A stretch of 64,000 nt of DNA. Origin: JAUSNA01 sp964511965. GTDB lineage: Bacteria; Patescibacteriota; Microgenomatia; Levybacterales; GWA1-39-11. The notes below the pieces were generated by a model, which searched no databases, had not been told where the DNA came from, and worked only from the letters and a program-made list of their open reading frames with translations. The translations under genes were made by a program, and so were the position numbers. Location: contig CAZEGF010000006.1 of the NCBI GenBank assembly GCA_964511965.1, positions 20,610 through 84,609 of the forward strand, given 5' to 3'. Positions 9,471 through 16,328 of this stretch are shown in pieces. The number at the start of each line of letters is the position of its first letter. The first letter of the stretch is position 1.

Positions 9471-9500
9471 CTGTCATCCGGGGCTTGACCCGGGATCCAT
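9471..9500 (+). repeat. second dispersed-repeat type (GTCATCCGGGGCTTGACCCGGGAT)
   Basis: A GC-rich element with the inverted arms CCGGG and CCCGG around GCTTGA, placed directly after the previous repeat. It resembles generic intergenic palindromic repeats; only one copy was noticed in this window. Confidence 0.5.
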
Positions 9501-9728
9501 TACAACTTAAATATATTTTTCTCTTCTCTTGTGCCGACAAGAGAAGCAGAAGCTCTTTGCATGTCAAGGGTCGCTAATTTTCTTCCTTTGTGAAGGGTGT
9601 GAAGCCTACCCCCTCCTCGACAAGTTCGCGAGGAGTCCCCCCCGCCTGCACTGCAGTCAGAAAATTCGGGCGCGCATTCCTTGAAATGCAAAAAAAGACC
9701 AACAATCGATGATCTAAGGTGATTATTA
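9500..9728 (-). other. gene-poor stretch with possible decayed coding sequence
   Basis: The space from 9386 to 9754 holds the two repeats above, a 7-bp GC-rich inverted repeat (9613-9619 with 9629-9635) and a terminator at 9729. Between them, the minus strand carries a protein-like fragment (NARPNFLTAVQAGGTPRELV and following residues) that has no start of its own and is more GC-rich than its surroundings. I read it as a remnant or chance; no functional gene is supported. Confidence 0.25.
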
Positions 9729-9747
9729 AAAAAAGCGACGCTTTTTT
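9729..9747 (-). terminator. intrinsic terminator after the 9755-10489 gene
   Basis: AAAAAAGCG and CGCTTTTTT form a perfect palindrome around one A, 7 bases past the stop codon at 9755. The A and T runs make it a plausible terminator on both strands. Confidence 0.65.
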
Positions 9748-9754
9748 GGATGGG

Positions 9755-10489
9755 TTACTCCGTGAATTTGAAAGTGGAGAGGATTTGATCAAAAATATTT
9801 TTTGGTAATTCTGGAAGATTATTTTTAGGAAAAAACTTTGGGTTAGGAAAGCCATAAAATAGGTAGTAATCTGTCTTGTTTACCTGAAAGGGAATATTTG
9901 TAATTGAGACCCAGGGTGAAGCAATGCCTATGGGTTGGTTGGGGATAAATGTACTAATATATTTTTTAGCTTTTAATCCTGAGAGTTCTGTGTCAACTAT
10001 GGTGATTTTTGTGTAATCATTGGATATTGGTGGACTAAATTTGCCCTTAATTATTTCAAAGAATTGTACTGGTCTTTCGTTACATAAAGCTTGTGGATTG
10101 TTCTTAATTGATTCTTGGTAACTTACCAATACAAGGTCTTGAGCACTAACTGTACATTCCTCATTCGACAAAAGAATACCACTTGGATATTTGAAACTAA
10201 AGCCATCACCTTGATAGGTTTTCCAATCTGCTGTCGGATCTGGAGTTGGAGTGGGAGATGTTTGGGTAGCTATTGGAGTAGGGGTGGGTTTGGAAACAAT
10301 TTTTAAAATTGGTTCGCGGTAAACATAGCCAGCGGCTGTACCTCCTGCAAGAAGAAGAAAAATTAGAATACCAATAATTGCTTTGATAGAAAATTTACTG
10401 GCAGGTTTTATTGGACTTGGAGTTTCTGAAACAACTGGGGGCGTTGGGTTTGGGATTTCGGAAACTGGTGGGTTTTGATCTTCTTCCAT
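9755..10489 (-). CDS. single-TM protein with an extracytoplasmic domain, unknown function
   Basis: A 244-residue protein with a Pro-rich N-terminus (about 1-30), one membrane helix (about 35-57), a Pro/Thr linker (PTPTPIATQTSPTPTPDP) and an outer domain beginning WKTYQGDGFSFKYPSG. This opening is typical of small surface domains found on CPR lipoproteins and membrane proteins, but no function is known to me. The domain holds two cysteines (in NEECTV and ALCNERP) that could form a disulfide. It lies 35 bases after the ABC permease on the same strand, so it may be the last gene of the exporter operon, and it is closed by the terminator at 9729. Confidence 0.7.
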   Translation of the reverse strand: MEEDQNPPVSEIPNPTPPVVSETPSPIKPASKFSIKAIIGILIFLLLAGGTAAGYVYREPILKIVSKPTPTPIATQTSPTPTPDPTADWKTYQGDGFSFKYPSGILLSNEECTVSAQDLVLVSYQESIKNNPQALCNERPVQFFEIIKGKFSPPISNDYTKITIVDTELSGLKAKKYISTFIPNQPIGIASPWVSITNIPFQVNKTDYYLFYGFPNPKFFPKNNLPELPKNIFDQILSTFKFTE

Positions 10490-10524
10490 AAGTTTAGTTT
10501 TTCATACTTGCAGGGGAGTTTCAA

Positions 10525-11718
10525 TCATTCGTATCTTAAGGCTTCTATAGGAGATAATTTTGATGCACGAAGAGCTGGTGCCATTCCAAATATAACACCA
10601 ATAAGAATTGAGAATGTGAAGGCAAGAACGATAGACCATGGTGTTACGGATGACACCAGTAGCTTTGCCAGTATAAATGATCCAGTCATCCCAATAACTA
10701 TTCCGATTATTCCTCCAGTTAGAGATAACATAACTGCTTCGAGCAAAAACTGTTTTAAAATATCAGACCTTTTTGCACCTAAAGCTTTTCGAAGACCGAT
10801 CTCACGAGTCCTTTCAGTAACACTAACAAGCATGATGTTGGCAACTCCAATTCCTCCGACAAGAAGAGATATAGCCGCTATTCCTCCAAGAGCGATTGTT
10901 AGGACATTTGTAATGTTGCCTACTATCTCAAGTGAAGACTCTGCAGACTGGACAGTAAAGTCATCTTCAGTAAGACGTTTTAATAGAACTTTTTTTATTT
11001 GGTTCTCAACAAATCTGATTTGTGAATCTTTATTAGCAGCAACATAGATAGCGTTTATTTGCGTCACACCAAATTGTTTTTTGGCTGCATTTATTGGAAT
11101 AACAATAACCTTGTCCTGATCTATCCCAAAAATTGCTCCCCGTTTTTTTAAAATTCCTGTGATTGTGTATATATTATTTCCAATAAAAATTCTTTTGCCT
11201 ATTGGATTTGAGTCAGGAAAAAGATCATTTTTTACAGTGCTTCCTATAATTGCCAAAGGGGCACCGGATTTTGCCTGTGTTTCATTAAATGAAACACCAC
11301 GTTCTACAACTGCATTTTTAACAGTTTCAGAATAATTAGCTGTTGTGCCTAGAATTGATGTGGATTTTTCACTTTTACTTTTATATTTGACAGTGCTAAC
11401 CTGTTGAACAACAGGTGCAACCTGCGCATAATTTCTCAATTTTGTCTCTATATTTTGTGCGTCTTGTAATTGCAATTTATTAACAACAACTCCCCCAGGA
11501 GTTCTTGATCCTGTACCACTCCCTGGAATTACAAAAATTAGATTAGATCCAAATCCCTGGATTTGATTGGTGATGTATGTTTGCAAACCGGTACCAACCG
11601 AGACAAGCATAATGATTGCAAATACTCCAATGATAATTCCAAGTGTAGTTAAAAAACTTCTTAGCTTATTTGCAATAAGTGACCTGTATGCTAATTTAAA
11701 TAATTCTTGTGCTTCCAT
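10525..11718 (-). CDS. MacB/FtsX-type ABC transporter permease
   Basis: 397 residues with the layout of the MacB permease family. A first membrane helix (about 18-40) follows the amphipathic start LFKLAYRSLIANKLRSFLTT. A large external domain (about 45-270) comes next, then three membrane helices in the last third, with the conserved coupling segment SVTERTREIGLRKALGAKRSDI between them, and the end ALRASKLSPIEALRYE. These are hallmark motifs of FtsX-domain permeases, which work mechanically rather than as a classic channel. Its ATPase is at 11791 and its adaptor at 12472. Confidence 0.92.
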   Translation of the reverse strand: MEAQELFKLAYRSLIANKLRSFLTTLGIIIGVFAIIMLVSVGTGLQTYITNQIQGFGSNLIFVIPGSGTGSRTPGGVVVNKLQLQDAQNIETKLRNYAQVAPVVQQVSTVKYKSKSEKSTSILGTTANYSETVKNAVVERGVSFNETQAKSGAPLAIIGSTVKNDLFPDSNPIGKRIFIGNNIYTITGILKKRGAIFGIDQDKVIVIPINAAKKQFGVTQINAIYVAANKDSQIRFVENQIKKVLLKRLTEDDFTVQSAESSLEIVGNITNVLTIALGGIAAISLLVGGIGVANIMLVSVTERTREIGLRKALGAKRSDILKQFLLEAVMLSLTGGIIGIVIGMTGSFILAKLLVSSVTPWSIVLAFTFSILIGVIFGMAPALRASKLSPIEALRYE

Positions 11719-11723
11719 CTTAA

Positions 11724-11793
11724 GTAAAAGTAAAAAGCAAAAAGAAAATTTTAAAATTATTTTTCATTTTTAATTTTTTATTTTTAATTTTCA
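11724..11793. repeat. heptamer-phased inverted array between permease and ATPase
   Basis: At 11759-11793 five consecutive 7-base units of the form ATTTTTN (ATTTTTC, ATTTTTA, ATTTTTT, ATTTTTA, ATTTTCA) run into the stop codon of the ATPase gene. At 11724-11750 units GTAAAAA, GCAAAAA and GAAAATT form the complementary direction. The array fills the whole gap between the two genes. Confidence 0.7.
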
Positions 11794-12462
11794 AACTATG
11801 GTGCCGTCGGCGATTTTTATTATTTTTTTTGCTTGGTGTGCAATATCTAATTCATGAGTGATCAATACTATCGTTTTTCCTTGATGATTTAATTCTTTTA
11901 AAATATTCATGACATCATTTCCAGATGATGTATCCAAATTTCCTGTTGGTTCATCAGCAAGAATAACTTCTGGATCATTCATAAGAGCTCTGGCTATGGC
12001 AACCCTTTGTTGTTGCCCTCCTGACAATTGGTTTGGTCTATTATGAATGCGTTCCGCAAGGCCAACTTTAGTCAAAATTTGGATAGCTCTTTCCTCACGT
12101 TCCTTTTTCTTAACACCGGCATATATAGAAGGAAGTACAACATTTTCTAAAGTTGTTGAGCGGGGTAGAAGATTAAAAGACTGAAAAACAAATCCAATTT
12201 GACGGCTTCGAATACTTGATAGTTCATCTTCACTAAGTGATTCTACTGCAGTACCGTTGAGAATATATTTTCCGGAAGTAGGGGTATCCAAAAGTCCGAT
12301 AATATTCATAAGCGTTGATTTTCCACTTCCGGAACGTCCTGTTATAGCAATAAAATCTCCTTTTTGAACCGTTAGCGTTACTCCTTTAAGAACTTGAGTT
12401 TTTACATCCCCAGTCACATATTCTTTCTTAACATTCGTAAGTTTGATGACTGGTTGCTTCAT
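11791..12462 (-). CDS. MacB/LolD-type ABC transporter ATP-binding protein
   Basis: A 223-residue ATPase with Walker A GRSGSGKST (42-50), Q-loop VFQSFNLLP (92-100), signature LSGGQQQR (146-153), Walker B VILADEP (166-172) and the MacB/LolD-specific GNLD that follows it, plus the switch histidine in VLITHELDIA. It supplies ATP-driven motion to the FtsX-type permease downstream. The adaptor stop lies only 9 bases upstream, so adaptor, ATPase and permease form one operon. The substrate cannot be told; the family exports peptides, lipoproteins or drugs. Confidence 0.95.
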   Translation of the reverse strand: MKQPVIKLTNVKKEYVTGDVKTQVLKGVTLTVQKGDFIAITGRSGSGKSTLMNIIGLLDTPTSGKYILNGTAVESLSEDELSSIRSRQIGFVFQSFNLLPRSTTLENVVLPSIYAGVKKKEREERAIQILTKVGLAERIHNRPNQLSGGQQQRVAIARALMNDPEVILADEPTGNLDTSSGNDVMNILKELNHQGKTIVLITHELDIAHQAKKIIKIADGTIV

Positions 12463-12471
12463 GAGAAGTGC

Positions 12472-13536
12472 CTATTTTTTGACGGGAACGCTATTGGGAT
12501 CTACTACCAAAAGTTCTCCTTCCGATAATCCACTCGTGATTTCAGTTTCCGTGTCACTTTGCAATCCTAGAGTTACATTTCTTTTTACATATTTATTCCC
12601 CTCTTTTATATAGACCTTATTATCATCTGTAAGACTTGATAGAGGAACTGTTAGTACATTTGTTTTTCTATTCGTAATAATAGAAGCATTTCCATTCATC
12701 CCAACCCTGTACATATAGTTATCGTTAGAAGAAATGACCGCTTTTACATCAAATGCGTTTCCACCGGTCGAAGTGGTATGTGTAGTAAAGTCTATGGAAC
12801 TAACTTTTAAATGCAGTGTTTTGCCCGGATAGGAATCTAATTCAACATCAACAGTTTGGCCAATTGCAACACGGCTAATATCTGCTTCATCAACCTCCAT
12901 TCGGAAAGAAAGAGAGGATGGATCAGTAACGGTAAAAGTTGTTGCCGGCGTTATATTGACACCGGCCGTTTTTACATCGGCACGTGTAACTATACCTTCG
13001 ATTGGAGTTGTAAGAATAGATTCTTGACGGGCAAGATCTTGAAGTTCGACTGAATTTATTGTCAAATCAAGATTGTACTGGTTGTTCTCAAGTAGTCTTC
13101 TCATATTTATATTAACTGCATCAGATGGTTTTGCCGCTTGCTGACTTTGATTTGTCTGCTCGAAATTATTTCTTTGTATCGAATAGTTAAGAAGTGCTGT
13201 TTTCATATTTTTCAGAGCAGTTGCCTGATCAAGTGTTGCGATTGTCTGTCCGGCCACGACCAAGCTTCCTTTTTCAACATTCAGCGTTACAAGTTTTCCT
13301 CCAATTTGAAATGCGAGATCAACTGATTTTTCGGAAGTTATAGTTCCAGTAATGGCAATTGATTGGACAAGATTTTCTCTGGTGACTTTTTCTGTTTCAA
13401 TAGGTTTTGGCGGTTTTGGTTTTAGGAGAAACCCTAGAGCAAGAATTATTACAAGAATAACAGCAGAAATTATTTTATGCCTTTTTGCAAAAAGGATGAT
13501 TTTTGCAAATTGAAACCTGACTTTATTAAGCCACAT
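12472..13536 (-). CDS. MacA-like membrane-fusion protein
   Basis: A 354-residue HlyD/MacA-type adaptor: a short cytoplasmic arm, a membrane helix at about 20-40, a first lipoyl half (ITGTITSEKSVDLAFQIGGK), a rather short coiled-coil hairpin (about 105-165), a second lipoyl half (SILTTPIEGIVTRADV), a beta-barrel (VDEADISRVAIGQTVDVELD) and a membrane-proximal end (VPLSSLTDDNKVYI). It is the first gene of the adaptor-ATPase-permease exporter. A weak -10 (TGC-AATAAT) six bases before the ATG would fit a leaderless start. Confidence 0.9.
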   Translation of the reverse strand: MWLNKVRFQFAKIILFAKRHKIISAVILVIILALGFLLKPKPPKPIETEKVTRENLVQSIAITGTITSEKSVDLAFQIGGKLVTLNVEKGSLVVAGQTIATLDQATALKNMKTALLNYSIQRNNFEQTNQSQQAAKPSDAVNINMRRLLENNQYNLDLTINSVELQDLARQESILTTPIEGIVTRADVKTAGVNITPATTFTVTDPSSLSFRMEVDEADISRVAIGQTVDVELDSYPGKTLHLKVSSIDFTTHTTSTGGNAFDVKAVISSNDNYMYRVGMNGNASIITNRKTNVLTVPLSSLTDDNKVYIKEGNKYVKRNVTLGLQSDTETEITSGLSEGELLVVDPNSVPVKK

Positions 13537-13590
13537 AACAATATTATTGCATTATTTTGTTATAAAAATAAACCGGTATCAAAATTCCCC

Positions 13591-13619
13591 TTGACACAGT
13601 TTGTACCGTTTGTTAATAT
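13591..13619 (+). promoter_or_regulatory. sigma70-type promoter for the 13645 gene
   Basis: Perfect -35 TTGACA (13591-13596), 17-base spacer, -10 TAATAT (13614-13619). The expected start near 13626 is downstream of the longer upstream ATG at 13477, which supports translation from 13645. Confidence 0.75.
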
Positions 13620-13644
13620 CCCCAATACGACTGCCCGCGTTCAT

Positions 13645-14439
13645 ATGTCACAACATACAACTCTGGCAACAACAAAAAAAGTAGCAGTCACCATAACTCT
13701 TCCTAGTGTTAACTTTGAAGCACTTCTTAAAAAAATAAAAGAATTTTCCGTCCAGCTTTTCTCAAGTATTTATAACCCAATGAGCAGTGGTATTGGTAAA
13801 GCTTCCGAAGAAGCAACATCACGCGCACAAAGATTAAAGTTTCCAAAAATGGAAAAAAATAAATTCAAATTTGATAAAAAATATCTTAAAGTTATTATTC
13901 CAGTTATTCTAGTTCTTATTGTTATGTCAGCAATAGTAAGCTTAGTTAGATCACTACCTGATGCACAAAGCAAACCAACCTCAACAAATCAAGTATCGGC
14001 CCCAGACGTACTATCAACTATTAATTTAGACAAAAAATTCACTTTTCCATTAAAAGATGATAAAGGTGCAGTTGTAGGAAATTTTGAATATATGATCCAA
14101 TCTGCAACTCTTCAAAAACAAATAATTGTCCAGGGACAACGAGCAACAGCAGTTGCCGGCAGACAGTTTCTTATTGTTAATCTAAAAATTACAAATAGTC
14201 TAAAAAAGACTATCCAACTTAATACAAGAGATTATATTCGTATAATTACAGCAACCGATCCTAACGAACAACTCGCTGCAGACATTCATAATGACCCAGT
14301 CGAAGTACAAGCAATCTCAACCAAATTTACCAGAGTTGGAATAGCAATTAACGAATCGGACACTAAGAAAACAATTCACATGAAAGTTGGAGAGATTGAT
14401 GGAACCAAGCAAAACATTGATCTTAACTTTAAATTCTAA
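13645..14439 (+). CDS. single-TM protein with DUF4352-like outer domain
   Basis: 264 residues. Residues 1-78 are a basic, helix-prone cytoplasmic region, 81-101 a membrane helix, then a short Ser/Thr/Pro linker and a domain with strands such as FEYMIQSATLQKQIIVQG, GRQFLIVNLKITNSLKKTIQ and VRVGIAINESDTKKTIHMKV-like segments. The pattern 'keeps residues of a protein modified or released, long-term conserved NxLKxxIxLNT' resembles the DUF4352/Telomeric-repeat-type immunoglobulin-like domain common in surface lipoproteins, but this is similarity of style, not a firm match. The ATG at 13645 was chosen from the promoter position; the open frame to 13477 runs back into the MacA-like gene on the other strand. 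Confidence 0.7.
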   Translation: MSQHTTLATTKKVAVTITLPSVNFEALLKKIKEFSVQLFSSIYNPMSSGIGKASEEATSRAQRLKFPKMEKNKFKFDKKYLKVIIPVILVLIVMSAIVSLVRSLPDAQSKPTSTNQVSAPDVLSTINLDKKFTFPLKDDKGAVVGNFEYMIQSATLQKQIIVQGQRATAVAGRQFLIVNLKITNSLKKTIQLNTRDYIRIITATDPNEQLAADIHNDPVEVQAISTKFTRVGIAINESDTKKTIHMKVGEIDGTKQNIDLNFKF

Positions 14440-14483
14440 ACCTTAATAGGAAAGATTAGTAGTTATTCCTGCCTAGACTTCGT

Positions 14484-14723
14484 ATGACCAATTCAAACAA
14501 TACTATCCCTAACCATCTACTTGCCGAGATAAAATCGGCTCTTGAAAGCGTTAAATACGGAAGCATTGAAATATTTGTCCAAAACAAAGTAATAACTCAA
14601 ATAGTAGTTCGTAATATTCATAAAACAAGTATGGATATTGAAAGGCAAGAGTCTCACAGTAGTGTTACCAGTCACATTGCAACCCACTCTCATATACAAA
14701 AAAGTTCTGTTAAGATTAGATAG
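14484..14723 (+). CDS. DUF2292 (YezD-like) small protein
   Basis: 79 residues. The centre ALESVKYGSIEIFVQNKVITQIVV matches the small YezD/DUF2292 family, whose hallmark is a 'YGSVEIxVxDGKVxQIE' strand pair. The C-terminal half is Ser/His/Thr-rich (SHSSVTSHIATHSHIQKSS) and is not part of that family. Function is unknown; in other bacteria these proteins sit near sulfur metabolism genes, which are not seen here. It is the last gene before the surface-protein promoter at 14745. Confidence 0.6.
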   Translation: MTNSNNTIPNHLLAEIKSALESVKYGSIEIFVQNKVITQIVVRNIHKTSMDIERQESHSSVTSHIATHSHIQKSSVKIR

Positions 14724-14744
14724 CTATATTTGGCTAAATAGGTC

Positions 14745-14773
14745 TTGACACTACTATTTATATAGTATATAAG
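14745..14773 (+). promoter_or_regulatory. strong promoter of the first surface repeat protein
   Basis: TTGACA (14745-14750), 17 bases, TATAAG (14768-14773). It lies 170 bases before the gene, and the terminator-like hairpin 14801-14854 sits between the two. Confidence 0.75.
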
Positions 14774-14800
14774 TTAGGGTAATCGATAGAGCTGACCGCA

Positions 14801-14854
14801 AACGGAGGCTTCTTCACACAATCATTTTTTGTGTGCGGAAGTCTCCGTTTTTTT
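14801..14854 (+). terminator. leader hairpin with T-tract (attenuator candidate)
   Basis: Outer arms AACGGAGGCTTC (14801-14812) and GAAGTCTCCGTT (14838-14849) pair over 12 positions with one G-T. An inner stem is formed by CACACAA (14815-14821) and TTGTGTG (14829-14835). Seven T follow directly. It has the form of an intrinsic terminator but lies downstream of the promoter and upstream of the gene, so it should cut most transcripts to about 75 nucleotides unless read through. Confidence 0.7.
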
Positions 14855-14941
14855 GTTTCTTGGGGCTACCGGAAATAAAACTAGGCGGGAGAAACGAAGT
14901 GCTCTTGAAAAAGAAATCTTAAACCAAAGGAGGTGAAATAT

Positions 14942-16213
14942 ATGACAAATTTCAAAAAACAAATTTTCTCAGTAGTCGCAGCTGGATCTCTACTCGTAAG
15001 CGTAGCAACTCCAGTTCTTGCGGATACTACAATACAAATTTCTGGAAACGGAGCTGGTTCAGACAACTATACAAAAGTTGAACAAACCAACACAAACACC
15101 GTTAGCCAGAATAACACAGCAAATGTCACCAACAATGTTACCTCAAATGCAGACACAGGAAACAACAAAGCTGGTTTTAACACAGGAGGCGATGTCAACA
15201 TCGGCACTGGAAAAGCTACAACCGTTGCAAACGTAACCAACACTTTGAACAGCAATGCTGCTCAAATTGCAGGATGCAATTGTGAAGGAGACACTAATGT
15301 TAAGATTTCCGGAAACGGAGCTAAATCTGACAATACCGTTACTTTGAAAGATACGAATGTAAATTCAATCGGACAAAATAACGTTGCTAACGTTACCAAC
15401 AATGTTGATAACAATGCAAATTCTGGTGGCAACACTGCAAATAGCAACACAGGTGGAGATGTAATGATCAACACCCAAGGAGCTACAGCTGTTTCAAACG
15501 TTACGACCGTTGCAAATGCAAATTCTGCAATGATCGGAGGCGGAGCTGGAGCTGGACACAATTCTGCTTCTTTTGTAATTTCTGGTAATGGTGCAGGAAG
15601 CGACAACTGGATTGACGCTAAACTCAACAATACCAATTCTGTTTCACAAGGAAATACAGCAAATGTTACAAACAATGTTGATTCTGATGCTAAAACAGGA
15701 TACAACGATGCAGGATTTAATACCGGAGGCGATGTAATGATCGGCACCGGAGCTGCTTGGTCAGAAGCAAACGTAGACAATATGGTTAACTTTAATTCAG
15801 CTAACCTCGACTGCGGATGTGTAACTGATGTACTTGCTAAAATCGACGGAAATGGCGCTACACCTGAAGGCCACGGATACTGGGACTTCTGGAACAAGAA
15901 TGATAATACTATCCTTCTTGATTTAGTTAACGCTAATAACGTTGGACAAGGTAACAATTCTTACCTCAATAACAAAGTCAATGCTGACGCAAAGACCGGA
16001 GGTAACGATGCTGACCTTAATACCGGTGACACTTATGGATCTGATCCATCAATCGGAACCGGACCAGCAACTAACGTAACCGATGTAAATAACAGCGGAA
16101 ACGTTAACACTGTTGGAGGAACACCATTTGTAATCCCAATGCCTGGTGATTCAAGTGTTTCTATTTCTTTCAACTTTCAAGCTTTAATGGCATTCTTCGG
16201 AATGCACGTTTAG
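14942..16213 (+). CDS. secreted Asn/Gly/Thr-rich repeat protein (surface protein A)
   Basis: 423 residues. A signal peptide (about 1-26, ending TPVLA) is followed by four repeats of about 90 residues. Each opens with a variant of ISGNGAGSDN, continues NxNSVxQxNxANVTNNV, then xAxTGxNxAxFNTGGDV, xIGTGxA and closes with NxNxA; repeat boundaries carry Cys-x-Cys (CNC near 108, CGC further on). The spacing of Asn, Gly and beta-branched residues suggests a beta-solenoid. The last 25 residues are hydrophobic and could be an attachment or assembly segment, but there is no LPxTG. The SD AAAGGAGGTGA overlaps an upstream GTG, so ATG 14942 is taken as the start. Three related proteins lie nearby. Function unknown; a highly expressed surface or fibre protein is inference. 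Confidence 0.85.
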   Translation: MTNFKKQIFSVVAAGSLLVSVATPVLADTTIQISGNGAGSDNYTKVEQTNTNTVSQNNTANVTNNVTSNADTGNNKAGFNTGGDVNIGTGKATTVANVTNTLNSNAAQIAGCNCEGDTNVKISGNGAKSDNTVTLKDTNVNSIGQNNVANVTNNVDNNANSGGNTANSNTGGDVMINTQGATAVSNVTTVANANSAMIGGGAGAGHNSASFVISGNGAGSDNWIDAKLNNTNSVSQGNTANVTNNVDSDAKTGYNDAGFNTGGDVMIGTGAAWSEANVDNMVNFNSANLDCGCVTDVLAKIDGNGATPEGHGYWDFWNKNDNTILLDLVNANNVGQGNNSYLNNKVNADAKTGGNDADLNTGDTYGSDPSIGTGPATNVTDVNNSGNVNTVGGTPFVIPMPGDSSVSISFNFQALMAFFGMHV

Positions 16214-16229
16214 TTTGATACAGAAACAA

Positions 16230-16269
16230 GTAGGGTGCTTTTGTTAGCACTTCGACAAGACCACCCTAC
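16230..16269 (+). other. inter-gene hairpin after surface protein A
   Basis: GTAGGGTG (16230-16237) and CACCCTAC (16262-16269) can pair over 8 bp. There is no T-tract, so this may be an mRNA-processing or stability hairpin rather than a terminator. Confidence 0.4.
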
Positions 16270-16284
16270 AAGTTTCGAAACGAC

Positions 16285-16326
16285 AAATAAACTTAAAACG
16301 AAAAACTTAAAACTTAAAAACAAGAA
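16285..16326. repeat. heptamer-phased array upstream of surface protein B
   Basis: Six 7-base units (AAATAAA, CTTAAAA, CGAAAAA, CTTAAAA, CTTAAAA, ACAAGAA) fill the space up to the ATG at 16329 and replace the usual SD. Confidence 0.55.
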
Positions 16327-16328
16327 AA

